From contig NZ_JACJRS010000001.1 in NCBI RefSeq assembly GCF_014697375.1, forward strand, positions 1 through 64,000: a stretch of 64,000 bases of DNA. The letters run 5' to 3'. Below the pieces are notes generated by a model. The model made no database searches, had not been told where the DNA came from, and saw nothing but the letters and a program-made list of their open reading frames with translations. A program made the translations under genes and the position numbers. The DNA comes from Phormidium sp. FACHB-1136. GTDB lineage: Bacteria; Cyanobacteriota; Cyanobacteriia; Phormidesmidales; Phormidesmidaceae. Below are positions 36,886-45,914 of this stretch, in pieces (position 1 is the first letter of the stretch; the number at the start of each line of letters is the position of its first letter).

Positions 36886-38499
36886 CTATTCCCACTCGAT
36901 GGTTCCAGGCGGCTTGGAGGTGATGTCGTACACCACCCGGTTAACGCCTTCCACTTCGTTGACGATGCGGTTGGAGATGGTTTCTAGCAGGTCGTAGGGC
37001 ACCCGCGACCAGTCGGCGGTCATGCCGTCTTCGCTGCTGACCAGGCGCAGCACAATTGGGTAGGCGTAGGTGCGTTGGTCGCCCATTACCCCGACGCTGC
37101 GGACGGGCAGCAACACCGCAAAGGCCTGCCAGAAGTCGTGGTACATCCCCTGTTTGCTGATCTCATCCCGCACCACAAAGTCGGCGTTGCGGAGGATTTC
37201 CAGCCGCTCTTCGGTGATTTCGCCGATGATGCGAATGGCCAAACCGGGGCCAGGGAAGGGGTGTCGGCGGACAATTTCTTCCGGTAGGCCAATGTTGCGA
37301 CCGACTTTGCGGACTTCATCTTTGAACAGTTTCCGCAGGGGTTCCACCAGCTTGAACTGAAGATCCTTCGGCAGACCACCGACGTTGTGGTGGCTCTTGA
37401 TCTTCACCGCCACCCGCTCCCCGGTTTTGGGGTCTACATTGGTATCGGCGGATTCGATCACGTCGGGATAGAGCGTGCCCTGGGCTAGGTAGTCGAAGGG
37501 GCCGAGGCGGTTAGATTCTTCCTCAAACACGCGGATGAATTCGTGGCCGATGCGCTTGCGTTTTTCTTCGGGATCGGTGACACCCTGCACAATATTGAGG
37601 AACCGTTCCCGTGCCTTGATGTGTTCCACGGGAATGTGGAACTGCTCCTGGAACAGCTTCACCAGGCGCTCCGGTTCGCCCTTGCGCATAAAGCCCTGGT
37701 CGATGAACATACAGGTGAGTTGATCCCCAATGGCCTCGTGGAGCAAAAAGGCTAGGGTGGAGGAATCCACCCCGCCGGAGAGGGCCAGCAGCACCCGCTT
37801 ATCGCCCACTCGCGCCCGGACTTCCCGAATCGCCTCTTCCACAAAGGCTTCCGTTGTCCAGGTGGGGTGGCAACCGCAAATGTGATAGACAAAGTTGCGA
37901 ATCAGGGCAATGCCGCCGAGGGAATGCACCACCTCCGGGTGGAACTGCACACCGTAGAGCTTGCGCTGGTGGTCGGCAATGGCGGCGCAGGAGGTGTTGT
38001 CGGTGTGGGCGAGGACTTCAAAGCCGTTCGGTAGCTGGGTGACCGAGTCGCCGTGGCTCATCCACATGGTGGTGTTGTCTTCCACGTTGGTGAGCAGGTC
38101 GGTGGGGTCGTCGATGAACAGGCCCGCCTTGCCGTACTCGCCTCGCTCCGCCCGTTCCACCTGTCCACCCAATTGCTGCACCATGAGCTGCATCCCATAG
38201 CACACGCCCAACACAGGGATGCCCAGTTCCCAAATGGCAGGGTCGCAGTGGGGCGCTCCGGTGTCATACACCGAACTGGGGCCACCGGACAGGATGATGC
38301 CCTTGGGGTTGAGCTGCTTGAGTTGTTCGGCGGTGGTGCGGTAGGAGAGCACCTCAGAATACACCTCGGTTTCGCGGATGCGGCGGGCAATTAGCTCAGA
38401 ATATTGGGAGCCAAAGTCCAAAATCACCAGCATTTGGCGGTTCACCTCTGGCAGAGAGGCATCGTCGAGGCGGGTGGTAGAGTCGGTTTGAAGGGTCAC
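36886..38499 (-). CDS. guaA: GMP synthase (glutamine-hydrolysing)
   Basis: 537 residues from a GTG. The class I glutamine amidotransferase domain comes first: [18 protein letters not shown], oxyanion [11 protein letters not shown], nucleophile Cys in [11 protein letters not shown], and YGVQFHPEV with the catalytic His. It is followed by the ATP pyrophosphatase domain ([17 protein letters not shown]-loop) and the C-terminal dimerisation domain ending KPPGTIEWE. It aminates XMP to GMP. cbiD follows upstream in the same orientation, with 200 nt between. A clear terminator closes the gene. Confidence 0.97.
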   Translation of the reverse strand: MTLQTDSTTRLDDASLPEVNRQMLVILDFGSQYSELIARRIRETEVYSEVLSYRTTAEQLKQLNPKGIILSGGPSSVYDTGAPHCDPAIWELGIPVLGVCYGMQLMVQQLGGQVERAERGEYGKAGLFIDDPTDLLTNVEDNTTMWMSHGDSVTQLPNGFEVLAHTDNTSCAAIADHQRKLYGVQFHPEVVHSLGGIALIRNFVYHICGCHPTWTTEAFVEEAIREVRARVGDKRVLLALSGGVDSSTLAFLLHEAIGDQLTCMFIDQGFMRKGEPERLVKLFQEQFHIPVEHIKARERFLNIVQGVTDPEEKRKRIGHEFIRVFEEESNRLGPFDYLAQGTLYPDVIESADTNVDPKTGERVAVKIKSHHNVGGLPKDLQFKLVEPLRKLFKDEVRKVGRNIGLPEEIVRRHPFPGPGLAIRIIGEITEERLEILRNADFVVRDEISKQGMYHDFWQAFAVLLPVRSVGVMGDQRTYAYPIVLRLVSSEDGMTADWSRVPYDLLETISNRIVNEVEGVNRVVYDITSKPPGTIEWE

Positions 38500-38699
38500 G
38501 GGGTGTTAATCCTGTAGGTTGACGACGGGGGTGACGAAAGGGCCAAAGCTCAAGGGCGCAGGGGCAAAGTGAGGGGGATTTTCAGGTGCCAACGTCCTAA
38601 CAGCGAAGCAATCAAGCCAAGGATTTCAAGGCGCAAGCTGAGGAATGTAATCCGCAGCAAGCGAAGGATGTAAAGGGAGATTGGTAAAAAATAATCCTC

Positions 38700-39818
38700 T
38701 CAGTCTAACAAAACTTGCTGAAATAACGCCTGCCCAATGGTGCTGGTGGCAACAATCTGGCGCTGACGGTTGAACAGCATGGCCCCCACCCTCAGCCCTT
38801 GCCCCGTGTGGGCGTTGACGTAGGCCGATGCCCGTGCGTCAATCCGTTCTGCCAAACCCTGATACACCTGAGCGGCCAAGGCCTGATCGTGATCCCGCAG
38901 GAGGGTCAGCCCCGCTTCCACGGTTTCTGCATGAAAAATCGCCTGGGTGATGGCCAACGGCACCCCCGCCGCCGCGCAGTGGGCCGCTAAAATTTCCTGT
39001 CGCCCATCGGCCACATGGTGATGGGTGTGAAAAATGCCCCCCGCTAGCTTAATTAACTTGCCGTGGTAGCCCAGCAGCAGCACACCTTCCACGGCCAACT
39101 GCCCCGCCTCCACCAGCAGCGGCCCCAGCCAGTTGGCGGTTTTCACCCGACAATCAGGATTCATCCCCAGCTTGACAGCCAAATCCAGCCCGTTTTCCCC
39201 CACACAAAACACCAGGTGGCGATGCTGATCGGCTTTGTCTCGTAACCATTCCCGCGACTGTTCCAACTGTCCCGGCGCACTCAACGGTTCTGAAATCCCA
39301 GAGGTGCCCAGCAATGACAGCCCCTCCACCACCCCAAAGGCCGCATTGGAGGTGCGCTCCGCCAAGGCCCGACCCTCCGGCAAAATAATCGTCACCCGCA
39401 GGGTTTTCCCGTCGGGGATCAACGGCGTCAGATTATGGGTGATCACTGTTTTGGCGTAGCGATAGATGGCCGGAGCATCGCCCTGGTTCACCTGGCGACC
39501 GATGCCCTCGCCGCCTTCGAGGTGAATCACGTCGGTCTGGTCAGCCTCTCCCCAGGCCACCACCGACCACAGGGGCGTATGGCGGGTCAGGTCGAGGTTA
39601 TCCCCCGGATCGCTGTGGGTGATGGCCAACACCGACCCATCGGGCAGGGGGGCCAACTGGGCAATGGGAATCTCGGCTTCCTGGGCGGGCTGCACCAAAT
39701 CTAGCGTCACCGCCGAGGGGGAATCCGTGGGGGCAATCAACCGCCGCAGCGCCGCCACCGCCCCAGCACAGGCAAAAACGGGCAGCGTGTAACCAGAACG
39801 AGGAAGGAGGTTGCTCAA
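38700..39818 (-). CDS. cbiD: Cobalt-precorrin-5B C1-methyltransferase (CbiD)
   Basis: 372 residues from a TTG. Family blocks: RSGYTLPVFACAGAVAALRR, VIHLEGGEGIGRQVNQGD, GRALAERTSNAAFGVVEGLS, LLGTSGISEPLS, GYHGKLIKLAGGIFHTHHHV and AYVNAHTGQGLRVGAMLFNR. CbiD methylates C1 in the anaerobic corrin route. No ATG is in frame. A six-codon frame (39835 to 39815) begins with ATG and ends TGA overlapping the TTG; one extra A in its run of five would join it to cbiD as MKAEKTLSNLL. This points to coupling, a real slip site or a base error. Confidence 0.92.
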   Translation of the reverse strand: MSNLLPRSGYTLPVFACAGAVAALRRLIAPTDSPSAVTLDLVQPAQEAEIPIAQLAPLPDGSVLAITHSDPGDNLDLTRHTPLWSVVAWGEADQTDVIHLEGGEGIGRQVNQGDAPAIYRYAKTVITHNLTPLIPDGKTLRVTIILPEGRALAERTSNAAFGVVEGLSLLGTSGISEPLSAPGQLEQSREWLRDKADQHRHLVFCVGENGLDLAVKLGMNPDCRVKTANWLGPLLVEAGQLAVEGVLLLGYHGKLIKLAGGIFHTHHHVADGRQEILAAHCAAAGVPLAITQAIFHAETVEAGLTLLRDHDQALAAQVYQGLAERIDARASAYVNAHTGQGLRVGAMLFNRQRQIVATSTIGQALFQQVLLD

Positions 39819-39940
39819 CGTTTTTCGGCCTTCATTACCTTAACTTTAGCCACCCTGGTTGCACCTCTAGAGGGCAGCAATCGAAGGTGAAGCGATATAG
39901 TCCTTCTGGGTGGTTCTTCTGGGGTCTGCATCCATGCTTC

Positions 39941-40942
39941 CTATGGTATGTGGCTAGGGGATGCGGAGGTTATCTGTTGTCGTATGCGTTCAGACAGGGG
40001 CCGTCCGGTGCCGCCTCGGCGCACCATAATCAACTCAGCCGTGATGCTGACGGCAATTTCTTCTGGGGTGAGGGCTTCGATGTCGAGGCCAATGGGGCCA
40101 TAGATATTTGCAAAACTAGCACGGGGCAGGCCCGATTGTTCGAGGGTTTGGTAGACCTGGCGGACGCGCTTTTCGCTGCCGATCATGCCGATGTAGGTGC
40201 AGGGGATGGGGCGGCGCACAAGCTGAGTGAGGGCTTCTAGGTCGTAGGTATAACCGCGTGTAACCAAGGCGGCGTACAGGTTTTGGTGCTTGGCTAGGGT
40301 GGCCAGGGCAGGCTCAATCGGTTGCGCCAGCCGATAGAGGGCCTGGGGATAGAGCCGCTCGTTGGCCCAGTCGGGGCGGTCGTCTTGCACGGCAATGGCA
40401 AACCCGGCAAGGTAGGCCACCTTGGCCAGTTGCACCCCCACATGGCCTGCCCCCACAATCAGCAGCAGGGGCGGCGGTTGCAGGGTATCTACAAAGGCAG
40501 CGGCAGGGTCAAGGTTGACGGGCGTTTCGCTGAGGTAGGGTGCTGCGTTGCCATCTAGGGGCGTCACCAAGGTGACGGCTTGCCCTGCCTGAAGCCGCTG
40601 CACAAGGGTTGTCGCCAGCGCTAGGGCCTCCTCTCCCTGCCAGCGCTCTAGCCACACCTGCATGAACCCGCCACAAACCCCCTGGGTCGTGCGATTCGGT
40701 GCGCCCGTCAGGTCAATGTCTACCCGCTGGGGCTCGCCCGTTTGCAGCACGACCTGGGCCTGGGCCAGCACCTTGGCCTCCCCCGCACCGCCGCCGATGG
40801 TGTTAAAGGCTTGGCCCTGGGCATCCACCACCAGCCGCGCCCCCACCTCGCGAGGCACAGACCCGCGCACGCTGACGACGGTTGCCAGGACGGCAGGGCC
40901 ATAGGTCAACGCCTGAGCCAATTGTTGAAAGCAGGTGATCAT
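39941..40942 (-). CDS. xdhC: XdhC/CoxI family molybdenum-cofactor chaperone
   Basis: 333 residues. The N-terminal domain has LATVVSVRGSVPREVGARLV and FNTIGGGAGEAKVLAQAQ, and GVCGGFMQVWLE with the conserved Cys-Gly-Gly. The C-terminal Rossmann domain has LLIVGAGHVGVQLAKVAYLA, VQDDRPDWANERLYPQ and YIGMIGSEKRVRQVYQ. XdhC binds, sulfurates with its partner and inserts molybdenum cofactor into xanthine dehydrogenase-type enzymes. No xdhA or xdhB lies in the window. Together with the HpxO-like enzyme, UraH and the permease, it suggests that hypoxanthine or xanthine is oxidised to urate. Confidence 0.88.
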   Translation of the reverse strand: MITCFQQLAQALTYGPAVLATVVSVRGSVPREVGARLVVDAQGQAFNTIGGGAGEAKVLAQAQVVLQTGEPQRVDIDLTGAPNRTTQGVCGGFMQVWLERWQGEEALALATTLVQRLQAGQAVTLVTPLDGNAAPYLSETPVNLDPAAAFVDTLQPPPLLLIVGAGHVGVQLAKVAYLAGFAIAVQDDRPDWANERLYPQALYRLAQPIEPALATLAKHQNLYAALVTRGYTYDLEALTQLVRRPIPCTYIGMIGSEKRVRQVYQTLEQSGLPRASFANIYGPIGLDIEALTPEEIAVSITAELIMVRRGGTGRPLSERIRQQITSASPSHIP

Positions 40943-41177
40943 CGCCGCAAGCGCTCAGATGTGTCCTTAATCTACAGCAATCTACCTAAAATCAACCGTT
41001 ACACCGCCTACAGCCAACCTCTAACCACCCCAACGGCAGGGGGGGAGACTCCTCCGACGGAACCTATGGGCCGATCCGTCCTCCACAAATCGACATTTAT
41101 GCCCCTATGTGGCCCCCAGGTTGCTACAGTCGATAGGCACGTTTGGTGATAGGCCAATAGACGAATAGGACAACGGC

Positions 41178-42545
41178 ATGGACGGGTGGCGACAGGGCGA
41201 TACGTTGGATTTAACCATTACCGATCTCACCAGCAGCGGCGATGGGCTGGGGCGCTGGCAAGAGCGGGTGGTGTTTGTGCCCGACACGGTGCCAGGGGAT
41301 GAGGTGCGGGTGCGGCTGGTACAGGCCAAGCCCACCTTTGCACGGGGGCAGGTGAAGCAGTTGATTAGTCCCTCGCCGGATCGGGTGCGGGCGGCCTGCA
41401 TTGTGGCGGATAAGTGCGGCGGCTGCCAGTGGCAAACCGTCAGCTACGAGGCCCAGCTTGCCGCCAAACAGCAGCAGGTAACTGATGCCCTGGTTCGCAT
41501 TGGCAAGTTTGATGCTCCCAATGTGCTGCCGATTCTGGGCACCGAAGCGCCCCTGGGCTACCGCAACAAAGCCACCTATCCCCTGGCCCGTTCGCCGGAG
41601 GGTAACGTGAAGGCGGGCTATTTCCGCAAAGGCAGCCACAAGCTGGTGAACCTCAACCAGTGCCCGGTGCAGGATGAACGGCTGAACCCCCTACTGGCGG
41701 AGATCAAGAAGGACATCAAAGAACGGGGCTGGTCGATCTACAACGAAGACCGCCACCAGGGCCGACTGCGCCATTTGGGTCTGCGGGTGGGGCGGCGCAC
41801 GGGGCAGATGTTGCTCACCCTGGTTTCTACGGCTCCCAATTTGAAGGACATCGAACTCCAGGCCCAGGAATGGATGGAGCGCTACCCCGACCTGGTGGGG
41901 GTGTGCGTTAACCTCAACCCCGACAAAACCAACGCCATCTTTGGGGCCGAAACCCTGGTCATCGACGGCGTGCCCTACATCGAAGAAGTCTTTGCCGACC
42001 TGCGTTTCCGCATCCACGCCACTACCTTTTTCCAGGTCAACACCGAACAGGCGGAGGGCATCCTTCAGGTCATCTTGAACGAACTGAAGCTGGCCGGAAC
42101 CGAAACCATTATTGATGCCTACTGCGGTGTGGGCACTCTAACGCTGCCCCTCGCCAAGGTGGCCAAACGCTGCGTGGGCCTAGAGGTGCAGACCGAGGCC
42201 GTCGAACAAGCCCTGGCCAATGCGGGCCTCAACGGCATCGACAATGTGGAATTTCGGGCTGGCGACGTGGGCGAAACCCTGATCACCGCCGCCGAAAATC
42301 TGGCCGACCCGCTGGACATTGTGGTGCTCGATCCTCCCCGCAAGGGCTGTGACCGAGCTGTCCTCGATGCCCTGATAGCCCTCAAGCCCCCCCGCATCGT
42401 CTACATGAGCTGCGACCCCGCCACCCTCGCCCGCGACCTCAAAATCCTCCGTGAAGAAGGCGGCTATACGCTTACCCAGGCCCAACCCGCCGACTTCTTC
42501 CCCCAAACCCCCCATGTGGAATGCGTCGCCTTTTTAGTGGCGTAA
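41178..42545 (+). CDS. rlmD: 23S rRNA (uracil-C5)-methyltransferase RlmD/RumA-like
   Basis: 455 residues. An N-terminal TRAM domain (about 1-60) is followed by a four-cysteine iron-sulfur cluster site: Cys74, Cys80 and Cys83 in ACIVADKCGGCQWQ and Cys162 in NLNQCPVQDERL. The methyltransferase domain has TIIDAYCGVGTLTLPLAKVA (SAM motif I), VLDPPRKGCDRAVLDALIAL and the nucleophile region IVYMSCDPATLARDLKIL. It methylates a uracil in 23S rRNA, U1939 in E. coli numbering for RlmD; the exact base is inferred. The next gene starts 18 nt downstream. Confidence 0.92.
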   Translation: MDGWRQGDTLDLTITDLTSSGDGLGRWQERVVFVPDTVPGDEVRVRLVQAKPTFARGQVKQLISPSPDRVRAACIVADKCGGCQWQTVSYEAQLAAKQQQVTDALVRIGKFDAPNVLPILGTEAPLGYRNKATYPLARSPEGNVKAGYFRKGSHKLVNLNQCPVQDERLNPLLAEIKKDIKERGWSIYNEDRHQGRLRHLGLRVGRRTGQMLLTLVSTAPNLKDIELQAQEWMERYPDLVGVCVNLNPDKTNAIFGAETLVIDGVPYIEEVFADLRFRIHATTFFQVNTEQAEGILQVILNELKLAGTETIIDAYCGVGTLTLPLAKVAKRCVGLEVQTEAVEQALANAGLNGIDNVEFRAGDVGETLITAAENLADPLDIVVLDPPRKGCDRAVLDALIALKPPRIVYMSCDPATLARDLKILREEGGYTLTQAQPADFFPQTPHVECVAFLVA

Positions 42546-42563
42546 TTTTCAAAGGAGTTGCCC

Positions 42564-43196
42564 ATGCTCAAGGGTATATTCGAGCGTTCGCCGCGCCAGC
42601 AGTGGTGTGCCATGAGTGACCCACAATACGATGCCTTTCTGAAAGCCTGCCTGCCGCTCGAAAAGCCAGGAGAAGCCGCCTACCGCCTTGCCCGTAGCTG
42701 GCACCTGGATGGCGCAGAGTATCGAGACATCATCCAACCAATCCCGGTCGGGACTGAGATTCGCACGGTCGGGGGCAAGCTCGTCACTCGTCCCCTGAAG
42801 ATTTCCAACCAAATATCTACCCAACTGCACCCAGACGATGATGCGGCCCTACTCAAGGAATCTGATCGCCATGGTCAATCGCCCTCTGAGACTATCCGCC
42901 AATGGCTGACCTGCGCGGCCCAGATGCCCCCGGTCGGCCCAGCTATAGAAACGCCGGATGACCTGATAAACTGGGCGGCATCGCATCACGGTAACAACAG
43001 AATCTTGCTTGAGGCATTGATAGCAGAAGACCTCTATGGCCGAATCAGCTACACCCAGATTGTGAATTTCATCTGGAAGCTTAACGGCGACGGTAGGGCA
43101 ACCCTATACGATGCTGATAGCTACAAAGGTTTCAAGCGCATTAAGTTCCCAAAAGGAAGATTTGTATGGGTACAGTTCCAAAGCCAACGAACCTAG
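42564..43196 (+). CDS. Unrecognised protein with a central ribbon-helix-helix-like segment
   Basis: 210 residues from ATG 42564, chosen because AAAGGAG lies 6 nt upstream. I do not recognise a full-length family. The middle (KISNQISTQLHPDDDAALLK, then ESDRHGQSPSETIRQWL) fits the strand-helix-helix pattern of Arc/MetJ-type DNA-binding proteins. The N-terminal part mentions nothing known, and the C-terminal ~90 residues (DDLINWAASHHGNNRILLEA ... IKFPKGRFVWVQFQ) look globular. The gene follows rlmD closely and is followed by a dispersed repeat, an accessory-like setting. A DNA-binding role is inference only. Confidence 0.6.
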   Translation: MLKGIFERSPRQQWCAMSDPQYDAFLKACLPLEKPGEAAYRLARSWHLDGAEYRDIIQPIPVGTEIRTVGGKLVTRPLKISNQISTQLHPDDDAALLKESDRHGQSPSETIRQWLTCAAQMPPVGPAIETPDDLINWAASHHGNNRILLEALIAEDLYGRISYTQIVNFIWKLNGDGRATLYDADSYKGFKRIKFPKGRFVWVQFQSQRT

Positions 43197-43197
43197 T

Positions 43198-43320
43198 GCA
43201 GTGTCAAGACTAAGCTTAGGGCTTCGACAGGCTCAGCCCGAACGTGTCGTTTACGGTCGTCCTGAGCTTGTCGAAGGACTTTGCGGATATCTGCAACCCT
43301 AAAATAACCCTGACAAACCA
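43198..43320. repeat. TTCGACAGGCTCAG-type dispersed repeat, copy 1
   Basis: GCAGTGTCAAG..., GGGCTTCGACAGGCTCAGCC and CGAACGTG are shared with 56033-56086. This copy also has the inverted arm CCTGAGCTTGTCGAAGG, making a long imperfect hairpin, and the tag TGACAAACCACTAG seen at the other copy. Non-coding. Confidence 0.75.
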
Positions 43321-43462
43321 CTAGCCTCCTACGCCCTCCTCGTCGAAGATGCACGCCTCAAGGTACGCTATTTACCTATCTTCAGCGCTACACATCACGA
43401 TTAAAAGACGTGGGATTTGCTCGTTTCCCTGTCGAAATTAGGTTGTTCCTTCCCAAATTCCT

Positions 43463-44524
43463 ATGAAGCTCAGCACCATCGCCGAAAACATTCGGATTGC
43501 CGCCGCCACCAGCCTAGAAGCCAACCCCAGTCACGATCCCGACATTGCCGGGGTCGCCGCTGTGGATGAGGCCGTTGCCGGAACGCTGAGCTACATCGAA
43601 GGGGACAAATTTGCCCAGTTTGTGGCCACTACCGGGGCCAGCGCCCTGATTTTGCCCCAAAACGAAGCCCTCCAAGCCCAGGCCACCGAGCGGGGCATCG
43701 CCTGGATTAGCACTGCCGATCCGCGTCTGGCCTTTGCCCGTGCCATTGCCCTGTTCTATCAGCCCTATCGCCCCGCTCCCGGCATTCACCCCAGCGCAGT
43801 GATCGACCCCAGCGCCACCTACGGCGAGAACGTTTCCATCGGGGCCAATGTGGTGATTTCGGCGGGCGTTCACCTGGGGAACGACGTGTGCATCCATCCC
43901 AACGTGGTGATTTACCCAGGGGTGCGGGTGGGGGATCGCACCGTCCTTCATGCCAACTGCACGATTCAAGAACGCAGCCAAATCGGGGCCGACTGTACCA
44001 TACACAGCGGTGCGGTAATTGGGGCCGAGGGCTTTGGCTTTGTGCCCACCGCCGAGGGCTGGGAAAAAATGGAGCAATCCGGCTACGTGGTGATTGAGGA
44101 CGGCGTCCGCATCGGCGGCAACACCTGCATCGACCGTCCTGCCGTGGGCGTCACCCGCATCGGGCGCGGCACCAAGCTGGATAACCTAATTCAAATTGCC
44201 CACGGTTGCCAGGTGGGCGAGGCCGTGGTGATGGCCTCCCAGGTGGGCATGGCCGGGGGTGTGAAGGTCGGCAATCGAGTGATTTTGGCCGGACAGGTGG
44301 GCATCGCCAACCAAGCCACCATCGGCGATGGGGCCATCGCCACCGCCAAGGCGGGCATCCACAACGACATTGAACCAGGGGAAATTGTGACGGGTATTCC
44401 CGCCCTGCCCCACAAGGTGTTCCTCAAGGCGTCCGCCATCTATCGCCGCCTACCAGAAATGTACAAATCTCTGCAAAAGCTGCAACGGGCCTTTGAGGCC
44501 GCGAATTCCAAGCCTCCTCAGTAG
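43463..44524 (+). CDS. lpxD: UDP-3-O-acylglucosamine N-acyltransferase
   Basis: 353 residues. An N-terminal uridine-binding domain (about 1-105) is followed by left-handed beta-helix hexapeptide repeats ([20 protein letters not shown] onward) and a C-terminal helix ([18 protein letters not shown]). The catalytic His is His247 in [14 protein letters not shown], and [14 protein letters not shown] is a family block. It adds the second acyl chain to the lipid A precursor. Cyanobacteria have LpxA, LpxB, LpxC and LpxD but make a simplified lipid A. It is a single gene here, and the upstream region carries a dispersed repeat. Confidence 0.95.
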   Translation: MKLSTIAENIRIAAATSLEANPSHDPDIAGVAAVDEAVAGTLSYIEGDKFAQFVATTGASALILPQNEALQAQATERGIAWISTADPRLAFARAIALFYQPYRPAPGIHPSAVIDPSATYGENVSIGANVVISAGVHLGNDVCIHPNVVIYPGVRVGDRTVLHANCTIQERSQIGADCTIHSGAVIGAEGFGFVPTAEGWEKMEQSGYVVIEDGVRIGGNTCIDRPAVGVTRIGRGTKLDNLIQIAHGCQVGEAVVMASQVGMAGGVKVGNRVILAGQVGIANQATIGDGAIATAKAGIHNDIEPGEIVTGIPALPHKVFLKASAIYRRLPEMYKSLQKLQRAFEAANSKPPQ

Positions 44525-44586
44525 ATTGCCACGCCATTGAGGCGACTATCCCCATCGCCCATCTATGGGCCACCTATCAGCAACGA

Positions 44587-45720
44587 TTAATCAATGTGAA
44601 TCATCATCAGCGACATATCGTCGCTGGCGGTCGCGTTGACTTGGCGGTGCATCACCGATTGCAGAATGTAGTCCACACTTTTTTCGCGGCGAGCGACGGT
44701 GAGCAGGTCAATAAAGGCATCAAGGCCCAGGTATTGGTCGTTGTTTTGCAGCACCTCGTAGAGGCCATCGCTAAAGAGGTACAGGCTGCTGTTGGGGGGC
44801 ACTTGGCAGCGCTGCCACTTATATTTGGCGTCGGGCATCATGCCAATGGGCATTCCAGGGGTGCGGAGGCGCAGGGTGCTTACAGTGCCGTCGTCGCCCA
44901 CGGAGATCATCACCGCCGGGGGATGCCCCGCGCTGGCATAGAGCAGTTGGCGGTTGACGCAGTTCAGCACACCGTACCAAATGGTGAAGTACTTCTGGTT
45001 TTGATCGCCCATGGGAAAGGTTTCGTTGAGGGCACGGAGTACTTTTTCGGGACGATAGAAGCTGACATCTGGCAAGGATTGAGCCCGCAGCACGTTCAGC
45101 ACGGAGGTAGACAGCAGGGCCGACCCCAACCCATGGCCAGAGACATCCAGCAGGTACATGACTAGGTAATCTGGATCGAGCCAGTAGTAGTCGTAGCAGT
45201 CGCCACCGAGCTGTTGGGAGGGACAAAAGCGCGCCTGAACGGGAATTTTTCCGGTTTGGTCGGGGGGCAGCAACGAGCGCACGTAGCTTTCGGCCTCAGC
45301 GAGTTCGGCCTCCATTCTCTGGGTTTGCTGGCGCAGGTCTTGGGTGAGTTGGTAGAGCCGCAGTCCGGCCCGCACACGGGCATTGAGCTCGTTAATGTCT
45401 ACGGGCTTGGATAGTAAATCGTCGGCCCCCATTTCTAACCCAGTGACTCGGTCAGCGCTGCTGTAGCGGGAGGTAAGCAATAGTAACGAAGCAATATAAA
45501 GGGTAGGATGACGCTTGAGGCTGTAGCAAAAGGTCAGCCCGTCGATTTCCCCTGGAATATTCCAGTCGCAGATGATCACGCCGGGGAGTAGCTTCTCCGC
45601 CAGAGCCAGCCCCTCTTTGCCATTGCGTGCTGTCGTGACCTTGTATCCCTGGGCCACCAAGGCGTTGACCAAGAACTGCTCGGTGTCAACATCGTGTTCA
45701 ATGATCAAAATATCGGTCAT
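44587..45720 (-). CDS. Response regulator with PP2C/SpoIIE-type phosphatase output
   Basis: 377 residues. A receiver domain (1-125) has the acidic pair EHD, the phospho-acceptor Asp in VIICDWNIPG, Thr in LLLLTSRYSS and Lys in DLLSKPVDI. A coiled coil (QDLRQQTQRMEAELAEAESY) leads into a PP2C-type Ser/Thr phosphatase of the SpoIIE/RsbU group: QLGGDCYDYYWLDPDYLVMY, DVSGHGLGSALLS, ASAGHPPAVMI, LYLFSDGLYE and SDDMSLMMI, all with their metal-binding Asp residues. It probably dephosphorylates an anti-sigma-antagonist (STAS) protein on a phosphorelay signal; neither partner is adjacent. Confidence 0.93.
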   Translation of the reverse strand: MTDILIIEHDVDTEQFLVNALVAQGYKVTTARNGKEGLALAEKLLPGVIICDWNIPGEIDGLTFCYSLKRHPTLYIASLLLLTSRYSSADRVTGLEMGADDLLSKPVDINELNARVRAGLRLYQLTQDLRQQTQRMEAELAEAESYVRSLLPPDQTGKIPVQARFCPSQQLGGDCYDYYWLDPDYLVMYLLDVSGHGLGSALLSTSVLNVLRAQSLPDVSFYRPEKVLRALNETFPMGDQNQKYFTIWYGVLNCVNRQLLYASAGHPPAVMISVGDDGTVSTLRLRTPGMPIGMMPDAKYKWQRCQVPPNSSLYLFSDGLYEVLQNNDQYLGLDAFIDLLTVARREKSVDYILQSVMHRQVNATASDDMSLMMIHID

Positions 45721-45914
45721 AGGCTCTCTAGGGCTACACCCTGGGGCGGCAGAAGAACGCGGCCAAGCAGGACGAGGGTAGAACGGCGGGGGATACAGTT
45801 TAGGTTTACTGCGCTACTCGCATCATTCAGGCATCTTTCACAGTCTATCCCTCATTCTTGCCTTAGATCCGGGTGGCCTTGACCGAAGCCCTTGTAACAT
45901 TTCAATCGCTAACC

